Origin: Hexactinellida sp. DTS-2022
Taxonomy: Eukaryota; Porifera; Hexactinellida
Assembly (NCBI GenBank): GCA_028753945.1
Contig: JAPNXP010000002.1
Location: 9,734,001-9,798,000, forward strand
Direction: 5' to 3'
DNA length: 64,000 nucleotides
Part shown: piece by piece, positions 1-11,396 of the stretch
Numbering within the stretch: the stretch's first letter is position 1
Layout of the letters: each line of letters starts with the position of its first letter
Translations under genes and position numbers: made by a program
The notes under the pieces: model-generated
What the model saw: only the letters and a program-made list of their open reading frames with translations
Database searches by the model: none
What the model was told of the DNA's origin: nothing

Positions 1-14
1 TAGGCTAATCGGTG

Positions 15-451
15 ATGAACCAGGACCTAAACAAAGTTTGGTTGAACGAAGTCATGGGATCTCTCTCCTTCAGTCATCGTTTCCTCGTATGGGATAGCTT
101 TCGGTGACATATCAGCGACGCGAACAAGTCTACAATTAAGAAGTTGAGTATTTACATATCAGTCATCCCAGGTGGGTGCACCGGCATCATCCACGCACCT
201 AACGTAAGTTGGAACGCTACTTTCAAGCAAGGATTATTGAGAAGTGGGATACTTGGATGGCTCTCGCTGAGAAGACATTTACCGTTGGAGGCAACATGCG
301 CGAACCTTCCAGGCTTGGCCAATTCACCTGGGTTAAGAAAGTATGGTGCAGACTCGATTTTCATCGGAAAAAATCCAAATCTGGCATCAATATTCGTATA
401 ATCGAAAACTCAACGGTTTTTGAACAAGCTCGAAGGGATCTCAAGGATTAG
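15..451 (+). pseudogene. pogo/Tigger-type DDE transposase, C-terminal fragment
   Basis: The fragment reads LVWDSFR..HISDANKS near 90-135, then VIPGGCT and HAPNVSWNATFKQ to about 225. This is the second catalytic block of the DDE_1 (pogo/Tigger/jerky) family, whose usual form is LVWDSFRCHIS...PGGCT...DVSWNKPFK. The homology then continues in another frame (209-451) as EKWDTWMA..EKTFTVGGNMREPSRL..FTWVKKVW, matching the family's end of the catalytic domain. There is an in-frame stop between DSFR and HIS and a frameshift near 225. The N-terminal half lies outside the window. It is a dead cut-and-paste DNA transposon gene; the short MITEs at 3329, 12854, 48731 and 50275 have termini of the same broad class. 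Confidence 0.8.
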
Positions 452-1350
452 TGTGGAAAACGATGTGTTCTAATGGAAAACTTAAACTAACCTCAGTAAT
501 AATATTCCCAAGTGATTTTTCAATATCAGATATCTTTAATTAAAAAATAGATTTTTCCATTATGTCTTTCATGGATCCTTCTACTTTATCCTGAACGTTC
601 ATTTTGAATGCTTTTACATGTGTAGCTAGAAAATAAACTCAAATTTGGATTTTCCCTGGTATTTACGGAAATTCATTTTTCTTGCAGGAATACGTTGTTA
701 TTGCATAATTCAATAGATCTTGAGCGTCCAAATCGACTCTGAAATTTTTAACAAAATCTAAACTACACTTTTTTCGTAATTCAGGCCGGTATACACAGGC
801 CTTAGGGAATATTCAACTATTTATAGATATAGTAGTAGTAACAAATTTACTTGTCATTGTGAAATTGATATAAGAAACTTGATAAACATGATCACCATTC
901 TGGAAAATAAATTACGGAATCGATAATTTCTTAAGGCTACACTATACTAATGAAGGGAAATTGAGTTAATTTCGTTTTCCTGTTTGTTTCACACTGGTAG
1001 ATAATCTGGAAAATATTTTTTGAATTCTGAGTAGATTTGAAGTCAGTAGGGCTCGGTGACCCAGGAATTTTCTGTTATATAGCCAATTTCGGACGAAAGT
1101 TTAAATTCCGTCCCACAATGCTCGTCATATAAATTGAGATTCGATTGTTTTTGAATTGTACCCTATAAAGCATACATACATTTCAAATTTCAGGTGTATC
1201 TGACCAATAGTTTTGCTGTAGCGACCTTTATAAGATCCGGGAATGTGATGTACATCATAGAGGTTGACTTTTTCAAATGGGTCAAAAAGTTTGTAGGCTC
1301 GCACTGCCATAATTTGCTTTCAATTTAGTATTTATTCATACAATAGTGTA
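452..1350. other. AT-rich stretch, nothing recognised
   Basis: No ORF with codon-like composition, no terminal inverted repeat and no tandem repeat is visible. It may hold the 3' remains of the pogo element to its left or old decayed repeats. Confidence 0.4.
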
Positions 1351-1916
1351 CACTAACCGGCCAAAAGTATTTAAACAGCAAAAAATAGTATTCAGACATT
1401 TAAGGTTATACCAGGAAAATAACATTAGTAGAAACTGCAAAATGGCTATTTACATGAAACGATATGTAAAGTATAATAAAACAGCAAAATTTTCGAATTT
1501 ACATTTTTATGGAGGCGTTAAACTCATTAAATATATAATTAGCTAATTAAATAATTAACTTGGGATCATTAAGATCCAATGTTAATATATTAATTATGAT
1601 AGAAGATTTGAATTCCACATGGTTAAATTACTCTAAGTGCATAATTTCAAAACAATCCGAATATTTTCTACTGTGATACAGCCACAAATCAATTTGTGCC
1701 ACTTATGCCACAAGTGGCACGTGGCATAAACACTTATGCCACTTCGTCGAAATTTTCTAAATTGAATTTAAATCACAATATTTTGAAATGTATATCTATG
1801 ATAAGATATTTATAGTCATTTCAGAGTAGCTTAGATAGCCGTTGATAAGTAACCAGACGAGTATTGTGTGTCCAATATTAAATTCCCTATGTTCAAATAC
1901 TTTTGGCTGGTTAGTG
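1351..1916. mobile_element. Tc1-like MITE with TA target duplication
   Basis: The left end reads CACTAACCGGCCAAAAGTAT and the right end is its inverse (ACTTTTGGCTGGTTAGTG), about 25 bp of terminal inverted repeat. Both ends are flanked by TA. The CCGGCCAAAAGTATTT core is typical of Tc1-family termini. At 566 bp with no transposase it is a non-autonomous element. A short internal palindromic patch at 1680-1745 repeats GCCAC/GTGGC several times. Mobilisation would need a Tc1 transposase elsewhere. Confidence 0.8.
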
Positions 1917-1929
1917 TATTTGCATTAAT

Positions 1930-2770
1930 ACTTAGGGTGTAAACCAAAATTTTCAACATTCCAATGAAAGAATTCCGAGTTATAGTCATTTGAAGTCAGA
2001 TTTGTACTGTCAATAGGCCAAGTCTGACCTCAAAGGGTTAGAACTGTGAAAGTTTGCATTGTAAAGTTTAGTTCCAGAGTCATTCCCAAATTAAATATAT
2101 ATTCATTAGTTTCCACTAGGTTTCAAACAATTAGGATATAAATTGTGAACGCTTTAGCAATTAAACCTTTCTGACCTTTCAGCTCATTGGGTGGTCCTTT
2201 CACTTGTCTATTTTAAATCTCTGAAACGCGTGGACCAATTTATAAAAAAATTGCTCCCAATACCCGGTTTACTATCCCTCAATAATACATTTTGTGACCC
2301 TAACTCGCACAATTTTTCCCAATGACCATATATGGGCATAAAATGTGCCCATTTTTGATGATTTAGCAAATATTTTTCTCGAAAACTATAAACGCTTGAG
2401 CTTAGCAATAATTTTGTAATCACATCTATGTACTATTACAAACTCATATGAAAAACGGCCTAAATAATTTGCACAATAGTTGCAAACATATAAATTCATT
2501 TAATTTGTATCAAATTAGTGGTGTATGTAAAAACCTGCCATTATAACTTTCTGTCTAGATTCCACAAATTTCCTTCAATATGTTTGAAACCAAGTTTATA
2601 TGAATGAATACATAGTATGTACCTTTATTTAATTGCGTTTTTTAACACTTCCGACAAAAACCTTCACAGTTACAGCCCTTTGAAGTCAGTCTTCGACTGC
2701 CAAACAACAAAATGTTGTAGGTTGGCAGTAGAAATCTGACTTTAAGGTTAGACACATAAAATGTATTATT
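1930..2770. repeat. two decayed F-type foldback copies and an L-repeat
   Basis: The stretches 1975-2075 and 2535-2760 both resemble the centre and arms of the intact foldback element at 59074-59775, sharing TTTGAAGTCA, ACTGTGAAAGTTT, TGTTTGAAACCAAG and GAATGAATACATA. Between them, 2220-2430 matches 8770-8970, sharing GGGACCCTAAC-like, AATGTGCCCA and TTTTGATGA words; it is called L here. All copies are strongly diverged and no termini could be fixed. Confidence 0.55.
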
Positions 2771-3227
2771 GTTAATTATGAATCATAATCAGGGAGTCTA
2801 TTGGTCAAATTTGTGTTCCTTAAATGATAGTGAGACGTGAGTAATGTGGTTTTCACACCTTTAAATACATAATAATTCCAATTCAGTTCGCTAAGCTGTT
2901 TGACAAATAAAGTATTTGTTATTTGAATAAAATAAGACTTAAATCTAATGGTATAGTATTGAATAAAGTACATCACAGTTGATTAAAATGTACATAGTTA
3001 AATAAGATGTACTTAGTTGAATAAAGATGTCATGATTAAATGAATAAGTCATATTTGGATTTGAAATAGTAGCGGACTGAATAAAGTTGTGGATAATTTG
3101 AGAAAAACTCTGATTAAATGAAGAAGTACATGTATATAGTTGATTAACAGAAATGTTATAGTCCAGAGTAAGAACATGCAAGCATGGATTAGTTCTATCA
3201 TTTACAATGATATTATTAGAAGTACTC
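2771..3227. other. AT-rich stretch with loose GTTGAATAAAG repeats
   Basis: Between about 2960 and 3130 the motif GTTGAATAAAG/GATTAAATGAA recurs at irregular spacing with much divergence, suggesting an old degenerate tandem repeat. No gene is supported. Confidence 0.35.
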
Positions 3228-4209
3228 TTAAGGTTAAAATACGACAGATTCTTGCAAAAAAACACATAAATTTCATTTTGAAGTTAGGTGTTTGATTTTC
3301 ACATATATGATGGAAGACATTGTAGCTAAAGTGGAATCCCGCGTATCGGGGCACCCCTCGTATTGGGGCAGTAGGTTGGGAATTTGTTTTTTCCCCATTA
3401 AAATAATCCCGCGTACTGGGCACCATTCACTTATCGGGGCACTCCACCGAAGATTATTTTCTCATGAGTAACATTTTTTTAACTTTTGAGCAGCTTAGTA
3501 TTCTTTGTCAGCGCCGCTAACCGTTCCCACTCACGCTAGAGACTCGTGCTGAGGTAATCGAGGGTGTTTTAAAAAAAAATATTGATGAATATCATGGATT
3601 TGTGACTCCTGGTGTAGTTAAAGTATAATGCGAAATTGTAATGTGTAGTAATGCTTAAATATCATCCTTAACTCTAGGTTTTGACTATGTGTATTATTTG
3701 TTGTGTAGATGCTAATTAATTGTTTTAACCAAACATATTGGAGTTCTCTTAGAACCCCGCGTATCGGGGCACTCCCTCGTATCGGTGCGCTGAGCGCTTG
3801 GACGGAGGTGCCCCGACACGCGGGGTTCCACTGTATCTCGAAACTAAAACGAAATCCAATTATCTTCTATAAATTCGATTTTATGGGGCGTGCAGTTTTA
3901 TCTTAATACAAAAGTCCCATAGGGGGATTTCTTCAGATTCAACCTGATAAGTGTGTGGTTTGCAAGATCATTATTAGATAAAGACATATTCTGTGCGATG
4001 TATCAAATAGATCATCGTTATGGGCGGTTGGTGGCAGGTTTAGAATTTTGATTTATCCTAATAAAAATTATTGCGATCTTTTGAACTCAATAAATGATAA
4101 AAAGGTCATGTTTTTATGCGATATTTGATAAAATGTTTGAAAAAATACATTCTGAGACATAATTCAAAAGTTTAAACCGACTACCAACTCCGTACGCTTA
4201 TTATCTTTA
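3228..4209 (-). mobile_element. TTAA MITE family C, reversed, interrupted
   Basis: It begins TTAAGGTTAAAATACG and follows the reversed family-C sequence seen intact at 26213-26930. It is split by the pogo MITE at 3329-3833 and resumes with CGAAACTAAAACGAAATC. It runs to about 4205, where a family G element starts at a TTAA, so its far terminus is missing. Confidence 0.8.
3329..3833. mobile_element. pogo-type MITE I inserted in family C
   Basis: The inverted termini are AAGTGGAATCCCGCGTATCG on the left and CGCGGGGTTCCACTG on the right, flanked by TA. The uninterrupted family C sequence reads GCTA-ATCGAAACTG here, so the insertion site is directly visible. The 505 bp element has no ORF. CAGTGGAA-type ends with TA duplication fit the pogo branch of Tc1/mariner. 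A second, partial copy is at 48731-49074. Confidence 0.85.
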
Positions 4210-4690
4210 ATCGTAGACTGCCTAATCGCCACACAGTGGGCAGTGTCAAAAAACGTAGTAAATATTCTCCAAATTTCAAACCATTTCCGATTCAAACATG
4301 TTTGTATATTCTCTATCGATTTCAATCATAAATTTTTTTTTTGAAATTTCAATGTGATGACATTGCATAAATGTGTCATCTGCCACTTGAATGCCAGCTC
4401 AATTAGAAATCTTAAATGATTGAAACTCTTTCAACATATTTTGTTTTTTGGTTCCGACTTTTTCATATACTTCAGTTTCGGACAAAAAATATCATTTAGG
4501 CCGCCATGTAAAAAGCGATGAAATTTATAGTGCTGTGCCTTGCTGTGAAATCTGTATAGTTTTAAAATGTTGCTTATATACTAATATTCAAATTACAAAA
4601 GTATTTTACCCGCACGGAGGCGCACTGAACACTTTATTTTATAAATGGATAAACCACTTCAGTAAATATATAGCATCACTTTGAATCGAG
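4207..4690 (+). mobile_element. TTAA-flanked family G, left part only
   Basis: It starts TTAATCGTAGACTGCCTAAT like the intact family G copy at 14945. Homology continues through the GAAATTTC..TGATGACATTGCATAA..TGCCACTTG block to about 4400 and then fades. The right terminus GGCAGTCTAC..TTAA is absent, so this copy is truncated or heavily diverged. Confidence 0.55.
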
Positions 4691-5388
4691 AAGCTCTTGA
4701 ATTTCTCAAAATGCAACCTTTGTGAGAGAAGCTTCCAATCCAGTGACTTTATGGATTACGATCATTTGGAATCTGACTAATATCAAAGAATTCGGTGTCA
4801 ATTTGGTGAATTAAAGTTTAGCAGGGAGCTGAACTGTCGGCGAATTAGTGGAAACATACTTTTTTGCATACTAAGATGTCAATAATATTTCCAAAACTGT
4901 GTTCGACTTGTCTAAAACCTAGGTGATGCAATTTTCTTATAAAAAGGTATCTAAATGCGCGAAAAGGGGCGACGTGGGTCACTTAATAACTTTGAACCAT
5001 ATATATTAGGATTTTTGAAATAATTACACCTCGTTCAAGAAATATAATCAATAATCATGGGTAAACAATAAAATCTTTGTTACAAATCTAAATATAATTT
5101 AGGACAGAATTAACATGAACTGTTTAGAACTATGTTTAGGAGACTACGTACATCATTTTTGATATTGCCATTCAGTTTGCAGCTACCGATAACCTATATG
5201 TCATTAATACTTCATCAGAGTCTATCTAGCATAGTTTTCCTATTTCCACTTACACCCCTGAAAATGCCCACTGTGCAGTGGTTTGTTAAATCGGCCGTTG
5301 TTTATTCTTTAGCCACCAGAAAAAGTGAGGTGGTGGCTTAATTAGCCACCATCAAAATTTCATTTTGTCGAGCACTGTTGTGTGGGCA
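4691..5388. other. unassigned stretch with a TAGCCACCA hairpin
   Basis: No gene is supported. At 5310-5362 the words TAGCCACCA and TGGTGGCTTAATTAGCCACC form an inverted pair that could fold as a hairpin. The segment 5252-5290 has GC-richer text but no coding signal. Confidence 0.35.
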
Positions 5389-5515
5389 CATTTGTTTACA
5401 AATATAGATTTGAAATTTGCGCATTCGCAGATTTCAAAACAATACAACCATCAAACTTGACAGACAGCATGTATAACCCATGTTATTGTAAGTAATTTCG
5501 AAAATATATAGATAG
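5389..5515 (+). repeat. relic copy of the transposase locus promoter region
   Basis: The text from the GCGCATTCGCAGATTTCAAAA word at about 5418, through ACAGACAGCATG, to TTATTGTAAGTAATT parallels 38150-38235, where GCGCATGCGCAGATTTCAAAA is followed by AAACAGCATG and TTATTGTAGGTAATTC. That region lies between the divergent genes of the 38 kb transposase locus. This looks like an older decayed copy of the same element type; the NRF1-like box has one mismatch. Confidence 0.65.
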
Positions 5516-5731
5516 GTAGTTATATATGTATATGCCAACCGTTTTCCAATATAGTGTTGTTATTCCGATAAGTTCCTATAACTGGTGTGCTTATTTCCGG
5601 ACCTACTGTATATAAATTATTATATGCACATTATAAAATTTCCTACATTACACAAACTAGATTATGGTTAACACAGCCCTGCGAAAAATATTTTTTCACT
5701 TGCTGATTGTTTTTGGGATGAAAATTTATAG

Positions 5732-6436
5732 TTAAGGTTCAGGTATCCTCTAGAGTACTTCTACCATAAGTATTTACCCGAATTAATTAATTTTTTTACA
5801 GCGGATTTACTTGATCCTCAGGATGCCAAAAATACAATAATATTGGCAAGTAAACTAATAGAGGAAAAAACTTTTTTAAATTTTACCATTTTTACGGAAT
5901 AGATCAATCAGAAAAGATAAACAATACCAAGAATATTATGATAAAATGTGTTTAGCAGGATGTAATATAACTTTTGAGTACAGGAATTGTGAATATCTAC
6001 ATTTTTCTGGATTTCAAATACTTTTATGTGATGTCGATTTTCAAATGAAGATTTTGCTTATCCAAAATCCAAAAAACAGATGAACTATTCATATTAGGGT
6101 AAATCGCAGCACTGAAAAGTTGTATCTTTACGAGATCTCTCCGAAACCGTTGAGTTTTTGATTCTACGACCAAAATTGACAAAATGACTTCTTCCGCAAT
6201 TCTGAAAATGTTAGTTTTGAGATAGCGGCTTTTGAAAAAAAAATTTACAGCAATTATTCCTAAATTGAGGTGACCAAAGTGTGTCAAACTGGAAAGATAA
6301 TAGGAATCTTTCTTAGAAATCTCTTGAGATTACTCATTGGTATCAATACAATCCCAAAATGCAATAAAAGAGAAATAGACAATGATTTGGATTTTTTCTA
6401 AATATTCGAAATTTGTAGAGTATACCTGAACCTTAA
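5732..6436 (+). mobile_element. TTAA MITE family A, intact length
   Basis: This 705 bp element is bounded by TTAA on both sides, with inverted termini GGTTCAGGTATCCTCTAGAG and GTAGAGTATACCTGAACC. It has no transposase. It is inserted in the conserved Cys-rich gene fragment that ends at 6437 on the minus strand. Other copies are at 16113, 27362, 43820, 45117, 60137 and 61434. Confidence 0.9.
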
Positions 6437-6590
6437 TCTTATGCAGCACTAATTTCATGTTTTCATAGCTTTCCTTCAAATGTACTGAATGTCCAATTGG
6501 GATGGAACTAAATTTGTTAGCATTATGAAGTAATACACATTTCAAACTTTGTTTTGAGCTATCAATAAAGAGTCTCCATTCATCTTGTAC
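6437..6590 (-). pseudogene. conserved Cys-rich animal gene, middle fragment
   Basis: On the minus strand this reads EWRLFIDSSKQSLK, KCVLLHNANKFSSIPIGHSV and HLKESYENMKLVLHKIK. The pattern belongs to an uncharacterised protein family that I recall from insects and cnidarians, whose N-terminus is seen at 50574-51174. It ends exactly at the TTAA where the family A MITE lies. It abuts, in opposite orientation, a fragment of the preceding part of the same protein (6595-6735). In the intact gene the two pieces should follow one another on one strand, so an inversion has occurred. The function of the family is unknown to me. Confidence 0.7.
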
Positions 6591-6594
6591 ATAT

Positions 6595-6735
6595 GGACAC
6601 CCGAGAGCGTTAAAGAAAAAAACTTACTCTGCCCAGATACCAAATTTTATTCATACAGAAACAGAGAGATCGATTTTTTGAGATACTTTGTAATGGAAGA
6701 TGATTTTGTGTTTTGTCATGATGTCTCAGGGCTAG
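6595..6735 (+). pseudogene. conserved Cys-rich animal gene, fragment
   Basis: It reads SVKEKNLLCPDTKFYSYRN, REIDFLRYF and EDDFVFCHDVSGLVK, which in the family follows the SRL block that ends the copy at 51174. It is cut at its right side by the TTAA MITE K at 6736. The neighbouring minus-strand fragment (6437-6590) carries the next part of the protein in inverted orientation. Confidence 0.7.
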
Positions 6736-7290
6736 TTAAGGCTCGACCCACACCTTCACTAATAACGTCCCCTTTAAATCCAAACATATATCAGTTTTAG
6801 CCTTATCTATAATGATAACAAATCCGCAATCAAAATCGAATTCGAATTATATTCGCTCGAGTAATTGATTTTAGTTCCATATTACGTAATAATAAATTAC
6901 TATACCTGACTGAAAATATTCGCGCCCGTAGTTTAGAAAAACCACAGAAGTTTAATTTCTGATCTATCTATATTTATTCAATACATATACTAGTGTAAAT
7001 CGCTAAGCTATAGGATAGTCAATTTAAATGCTTACTATAGAATTTTTAGTATTGAAAGTGAAAACTCACTATGATTCATGATTATTTTGCAATTTTTCTA
7101 TTAAACGCTTATAACAATTCTTCTGAAGCATTTGAAACTTATTCCATGGCTTCAGGTTATCAACAGGTATCCTCTGAATAATGCTCAACACTAAAATCAA
7201 TATATACTTGAAATAATTTTTTGAGCTGTGGGCGCGAGTGGGTGCGACTCTACTGTAGAAACAAATTTTACAGATTATATATATTATAAT
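6736..7290 (+). mobile_element. TTAA MITE family K (right end uncertain)
   Basis: It starts TTAAGGCTCGA and matches 51175-51430 over about 250 bp, sharing CTTCACTAATAA, ATTCGCTCGAGT, AGTTCCATATTACGTAAT and CTGAAAATATTCGCGCC. Both copies sit in the same conserved gene but at different codons. The right terminus could not be identified; the stretch 7000-7290 has no other assignment. Confidence 0.6.
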
Positions 7291-7334
7291 ACAGTATTCC
7301 TATCAGACATGGGGTCAAGCCCATTCAAAAGGAC
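7291..7334. repeat. M repeat fragment
   Basis: The text TTCCTATCAGACATGGGGTC followed by AAGCCCATTCAAAAGGACT is the inverse of 10502-10545. It is called M here; part recurs at 51735-51800. Its extent is not resolved. Confidence 0.5.
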
Positions 7335-8149
7335 TTAAGGGTGCTCTGTACTGATATTTTGACACCCGACGACCTAATGTTTTTATTGCGTTTTTGGATA
7401 GTACTAATATATCTAAGATATCCCTGAAAATATTAGAGTTCTACTATGTATACATCCTTAGTTATGAACTAGACAATGTCAATATAGGCCTAATCCATAC
7501 TAGCCAAAGAATTATAAAAAAAAATTATGTTAGTTTTTAGCCCGAAACATGTCAATTATAAAATATACCTGAGTCAATACTCAATGTTTTAAAAGATCTC
7601 GAAATATGCTTTTTCTTTAATCTACTCTATGTTATTGTCATTTTTGTGAAATTGGTCAAAAAAAATCACTATTTTTCATTAAAAGTATACTAATTCAATT
7701 TTTTTGTATTATAATGCCTAAACTCAGGTCATTTAAAACATGCGCCTACTTATACTGAGCATTTTAAAAAAAAGTTTGATTTTCTAGAATAAAAACTCTA
7801 TTTTTTAGATTTTTCTGCCCAAAGTGTCTTTTTGGAAAAAATTTGGAATTTAGAAATGACGTAATAGCATCGTTTTTTCTGCAAAATAGTTAAAATAAAG
7901 ACTGTTACTGTGAAGAAATAGTGTTTTAATAATATGTTCAAATTTTCAAAAAGATTCAACAATTTTGAAAAATTTCCATATTTGGGAGATTACGTCATAT
8001 TTTATTAAAAAACACCATCTCTATTGAAAATTAAGAAAAAAAAAATCATAGAAGTCAATCTCTACATCATCTAGAGTATTCCTAGTAGTAAATTATGCGA
8101 TTCTGAGATTCACCGTATTTGCCCGAATATCAGTACAGAGCACCCTTAA
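7335..8149. mobile_element. TTAA MITE family D
   Basis: This 815 bp element is flanked by TTAA, with inverted termini GGGTGCTCTGTACTGATATT and AATATCAGTACAGAGCACCC. The interior is AT-rich without coding potential. It is inserted in the M repeat (flanks AAAAGGACT and GCCCTTTTTAG). The shared TTAA-GG start groups it with families A, B, C, F and K. Confidence 0.88.
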
Positions 8150-8349
8150 GCCCTTTTTAGAAGAGCATCGAGTCCTTTTCAAGCCCTTGCATTGGAAGAG
8201 AAGAATACCAAATATGGTCGATAATTTCTACAAACAATGAGTGTGTGTATATAGAAGACTGAAATTTAGTTAGATTTATCGGTATAACAAGCCCAAAACT
8301 CAAAAAAAAGCGCCGGGGCACTTATTCAAATAAATACAGTGGGGATTTC

Positions 8350-8675
8350 TAAAGAATTAGAGTAAAGGACTTAAGTCCGGACTTAACGGTGTCCCAATAT
8401 GGGGAAAAACCGGAAATTTCGCTCCAAAAGATAACATATGTTTTTTTTTTTTTTGTACCAAACACTACCGAAGGACCATAACTAACGTTTGTATTTGGTT
8501 TTGAGCCACGTCCAAGCGTATTTTCTGAGTTATGAGCTATTTTGTACAGCGTATCACCGGTTTCTCCACTTTGAACTATTATCAGTACTGTATTCCTCAA
8601 CAATGGTAAGATTGGTGGTATCATTACTCTATCCTAGCAATCAATGACGAAAATAAACAACAATTGATCAAAAAA
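8350..8675 (-). repeat. half-copy of the P foldback family
   Basis: The segment 8500-8670 is the inverse of 20420-20560 beside the large palindrome, sharing CAACAATGGTA, GGTGGTATCATTACTCTATC, GACGAAAATAA, CAAAATAG.TCATAACT and AAAATACG words. An ORF across 8349-8624 has no support beyond this repeat. Confidence 0.55.
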
Positions 8676-9180
8676 AATTCGCAAAAAGTGAAAATCTAAA
8701 CATTTATGGTCTATAATCTCATTCGAGGGTACGTTTTCTTGTCAATTTTCTATCTCAGGCACCCGAGTAGCTAGCATCAACTTTTACGTCTCAAAATGCT
8801 CGCAATACCCGACTTCCTATACGTTCATAATACAATTTGGGACCCTAACACCCTCCGTTTTCAAAATGATCCCTATATGGTCATGTAATGTGCCCAATTT
8901 TGATGACACAGCAAATTTCTTCTTTCCTAAAGTATATACATTAGAGCTTAGCTCTAACCTTCTATTCACATCAATAACCCATTACATATTCATTAGAAGT
9001 ACAAATGAGACTATTTTCCAAATGGTTACTAGAATATAATTTCACATGCCCATATATGGAGGTGTCATTTCAGTGATCTGACCATAATCCTTGAAATTAA
9101 AATATAAGCTAGAGCTTAGCTCTAACTGCCTAGTAACATCAATAATCCATTTCAAGTTTGAAGGTATAGTTATCGATTAC
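8676..9180. repeat. dispersed L repeat, two partial units
   Basis: The segment 8770-8970 matches 2230-2430. The word GAGCTTAGCTCTAAC followed by an ACATCAATAA.CCATT block occurs at 8944 and again at 9114. Related text is at 52870-52960. Termini are unknown. Confidence 0.45.
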
Positions 9181-9775
9181 TGTTTCGTATATTGAAACGT
9201 TTGGGGATCCCATTTGGTCGTTTTCACAATATGATGAAAATTCCGGCGGAGGGGTGCAACTACTAAGATTCCTGAGGAAGATTACAAAGATTGCGGTCTG
9301 ATTTTTTTTTTCAACTTAATATACCCCAAACCAAAAAGCCTGGACCTTTGCGATTAGCCAAATACATCAAATTACAATTAGTAATAGCCAATCAATTGGT
9401 AAATGATATTAAATATTCAAAAAATCTGACTCAAGTCGCACACCTCAATATTTCGGGGTCATCGAAGTCAAAAATAAAAAATCGCAATCGTCGCCTCGAA
9501 AGATTAGGCTTTTATAGGGTTGAAATCGACTAGAGAACATTCTAGAACAGCTCTAATTGTTCAGGAAACTTTGACGTGTCTATGTTATATTGAATAGGAG
9601 CTCATAGTCGTAATCTAAAAGAATCTATATCAAGACAAAACAATTCAATATGCGTTGAAATGTGTTGAATCTTAGTCATATTTAGGCAGAGCAAGTTTTG
9701 AGAATACTTAGAAGTATTCAGAGCATCCATAGACATGTTCTATAGTGAATTTACAATTTCCTATAAGGAATACCG
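9181..9775. other. nothing recognised
   Basis: The only long open frame (9291-9533) is AT-rich and low-complexity, has no recognisable motif, and is not called. Confidence 0.4.
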
Positions 9776-10501
9776 TTAAGGTTAAATTACCCCACGTGAA
9801 TGAAAGTTCTTGTATTAATCTGTAATTGTGAGAAATATATACCTATACGATACAAATCAATAAACCAAAAAGAAAATGTCCCTATCTATTATACTTTTTA
9901 TTTTTTGTCGGTTTCAAAATTTGGCTAATACAAATCTCCCATAGGGCGATTTCCAAAAGTGGTGGTCGATATTATGCGGTAATTTGGCAATGCAATTATC
10001 AATGTTTGTCATCAGATTCAATATTTAAAGATTATAAGCGTACGGAGTAGGTAGACGGTTTACATTTTTGAATTATGACTTGGAATTTTTTTTATCAAGC
10101 ATTTTATCAAATTTCGCATGAAAAGATGACCTTTTTATTCATTTTTTGGTTTCAAAAGGTCGCAATATTTTTTATTTAGATCTTATCAAAATTCTAAACC
10201 ACTCACCAACCGCCCATAACGATGATCTTTCTGATAGATCACACAGTACAGGTCTTTAGCAAATAATGATCTTGCAAACTACACACTTATCAGGTGGAGT
10301 CGAAAAAATCCCCCTATGGGACTTTTGTATTAGCATAATACTGCAAGCCCAATAATTTCGAATTTATAGAAGATAATTAGATTTCGTTTTCAGTTTCGAT
10401 ATAGCTATAATCTCTTCCATCATATATGTGAAATTCAAACTCCCACCTTCAAAACTAAATTCATGTGTTTTTTGGGTGAATCTGCCGTAATTTAACCTTA
10501 A
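9776..10501 (+). mobile_element. TTAA MITE family C, intact length
   Basis: This 726 bp element is flanked by TTAA, with inverted termini GGTTAAATTACCCCACG and GCCGTAATTTAACC. It has characteristic internal words CCCATAGGGCGATTTCC and AATCCCCCTATGGG. It has no coding content. Near-identical copies lie in the satellite at 56250 and 57545, so the family has been active recently. Confidence 0.9.
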
Positions 10502-10644
10502 GCCCTTTTGAAAGGACTTGACCCCATGTCTGATTCCTATATATATACACTTCATTTAGTAGGAATTTTATATAGTGGTTATATAACAATGTTAATGCAT
10601 ATTAAAGTTAGTACTAAGTATATAGATAGGGGCAATGAATCACG
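10502..10644. repeat. M repeat
   Basis: It is the inverse of 7291-7334, followed by TATACACTTCATTTAGTAGG and GTGGTTATATAACAATGTTA, which recurs near 51745-51800. It lies between two family C elements. Confidence 0.5.
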
Positions 10645-11132
10645 TTAAGGTTAAATTACTCCACGTGAATGAAAGTTCTTGTATTAATCTGTAATTGTAA
10701 GAAATAGATACCTATACGATACAAAGCAATAAACCAAAAAGAAAATGTCCTTATCTATTATACTTTTTATTTTTTGTCGGTTTCAAGATTTGGCTAATAC
10801 AAATCTCCCATAGGGCGATTTCCAAAAGTGGTGGTAGATATTATGCGGTAATTTGGCAATGCGGCCATCAATGTTTGTTATCAGAATCAATATTTGAAGA
10901 TTATGAGCGTACGGGGTTGGTAGACGGTTTACATTTTTGAATTATGACTTGGAATTTTTTTATCAAACATTTTATCAAATTTCGCATAAAAATATGACCT
11001 TTTTATTCATTTTTTGGTTTCAAAAGGTCGCAATATTTTTTATTTAGATCTTATCAAAATTCTAAACCGGCCACCAACCGCTCATAACGATGATCTATGT
11101 GATATATCGCACAGAATATGTCTTTAGCTATT
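10645..11132 (+). mobile_element. TTAA MITE family C, truncated
   Basis: It starts TTAAGGTTAAATTACTCC and follows family C to the GTCTTTAGC word. It then stops abruptly against the end of a hAT transposase gene at 11133. About 240 bp of the right side, including its terminus, are missing. Confidence 0.8.
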
Positions 11133-11396
11133 AACGTAACATCTGGTGGTGATCTACGTTTAGCTTTGACAAAATTTAAGCCTGATGTGGAAAACTTATG
11201 TAGGCAACATCAAGCACAGCCATCTCATTGACTGCGGAGACTTTATATTATGACTGAATAACCCTAGCATATTAATTTAATAATGTTACAATATAGTATT
11301 AAACCAGTAAAAATGTCTCAATTAGAACTAAGGGGGCGATTTGTAAACTAATTTGGTAAAATTGGGCGAATGACGAAAAAAGGTTGGGAACCACTG
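11133..11396 (+). pseudogene. hAT transposase C-terminus and element right end
   Basis: A frame from 11133 to 11231 reads SGGDLRLALTKFKPDVENL and CRQHQAQPSH before a stop. This is the end of ZBED/SCAND3-like hAT transposases (GGDLRLALTK..P....L...HQ.QPSH). About 165 bp downstream GGTTGGGAACCACTG is a classic hAT right terminus (inverse CAGTGGTTCCCAACC). The rest of the gene is lost at the junction with the truncated family C element. It is a plain DNA transposon relic. Confidence 0.75.

Noticed and set aside
2945-3426. Overlapping minus-strand ORFs of 106 and 74 residues
   Set aside because: They span the start of a MITE and low-complexity AT-rich repeats.
9291-9533. 80-residue ORF rich in Lys/Asn
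   Set aside because: AT-rich composition, no motif, no relatives among the window's repeats.
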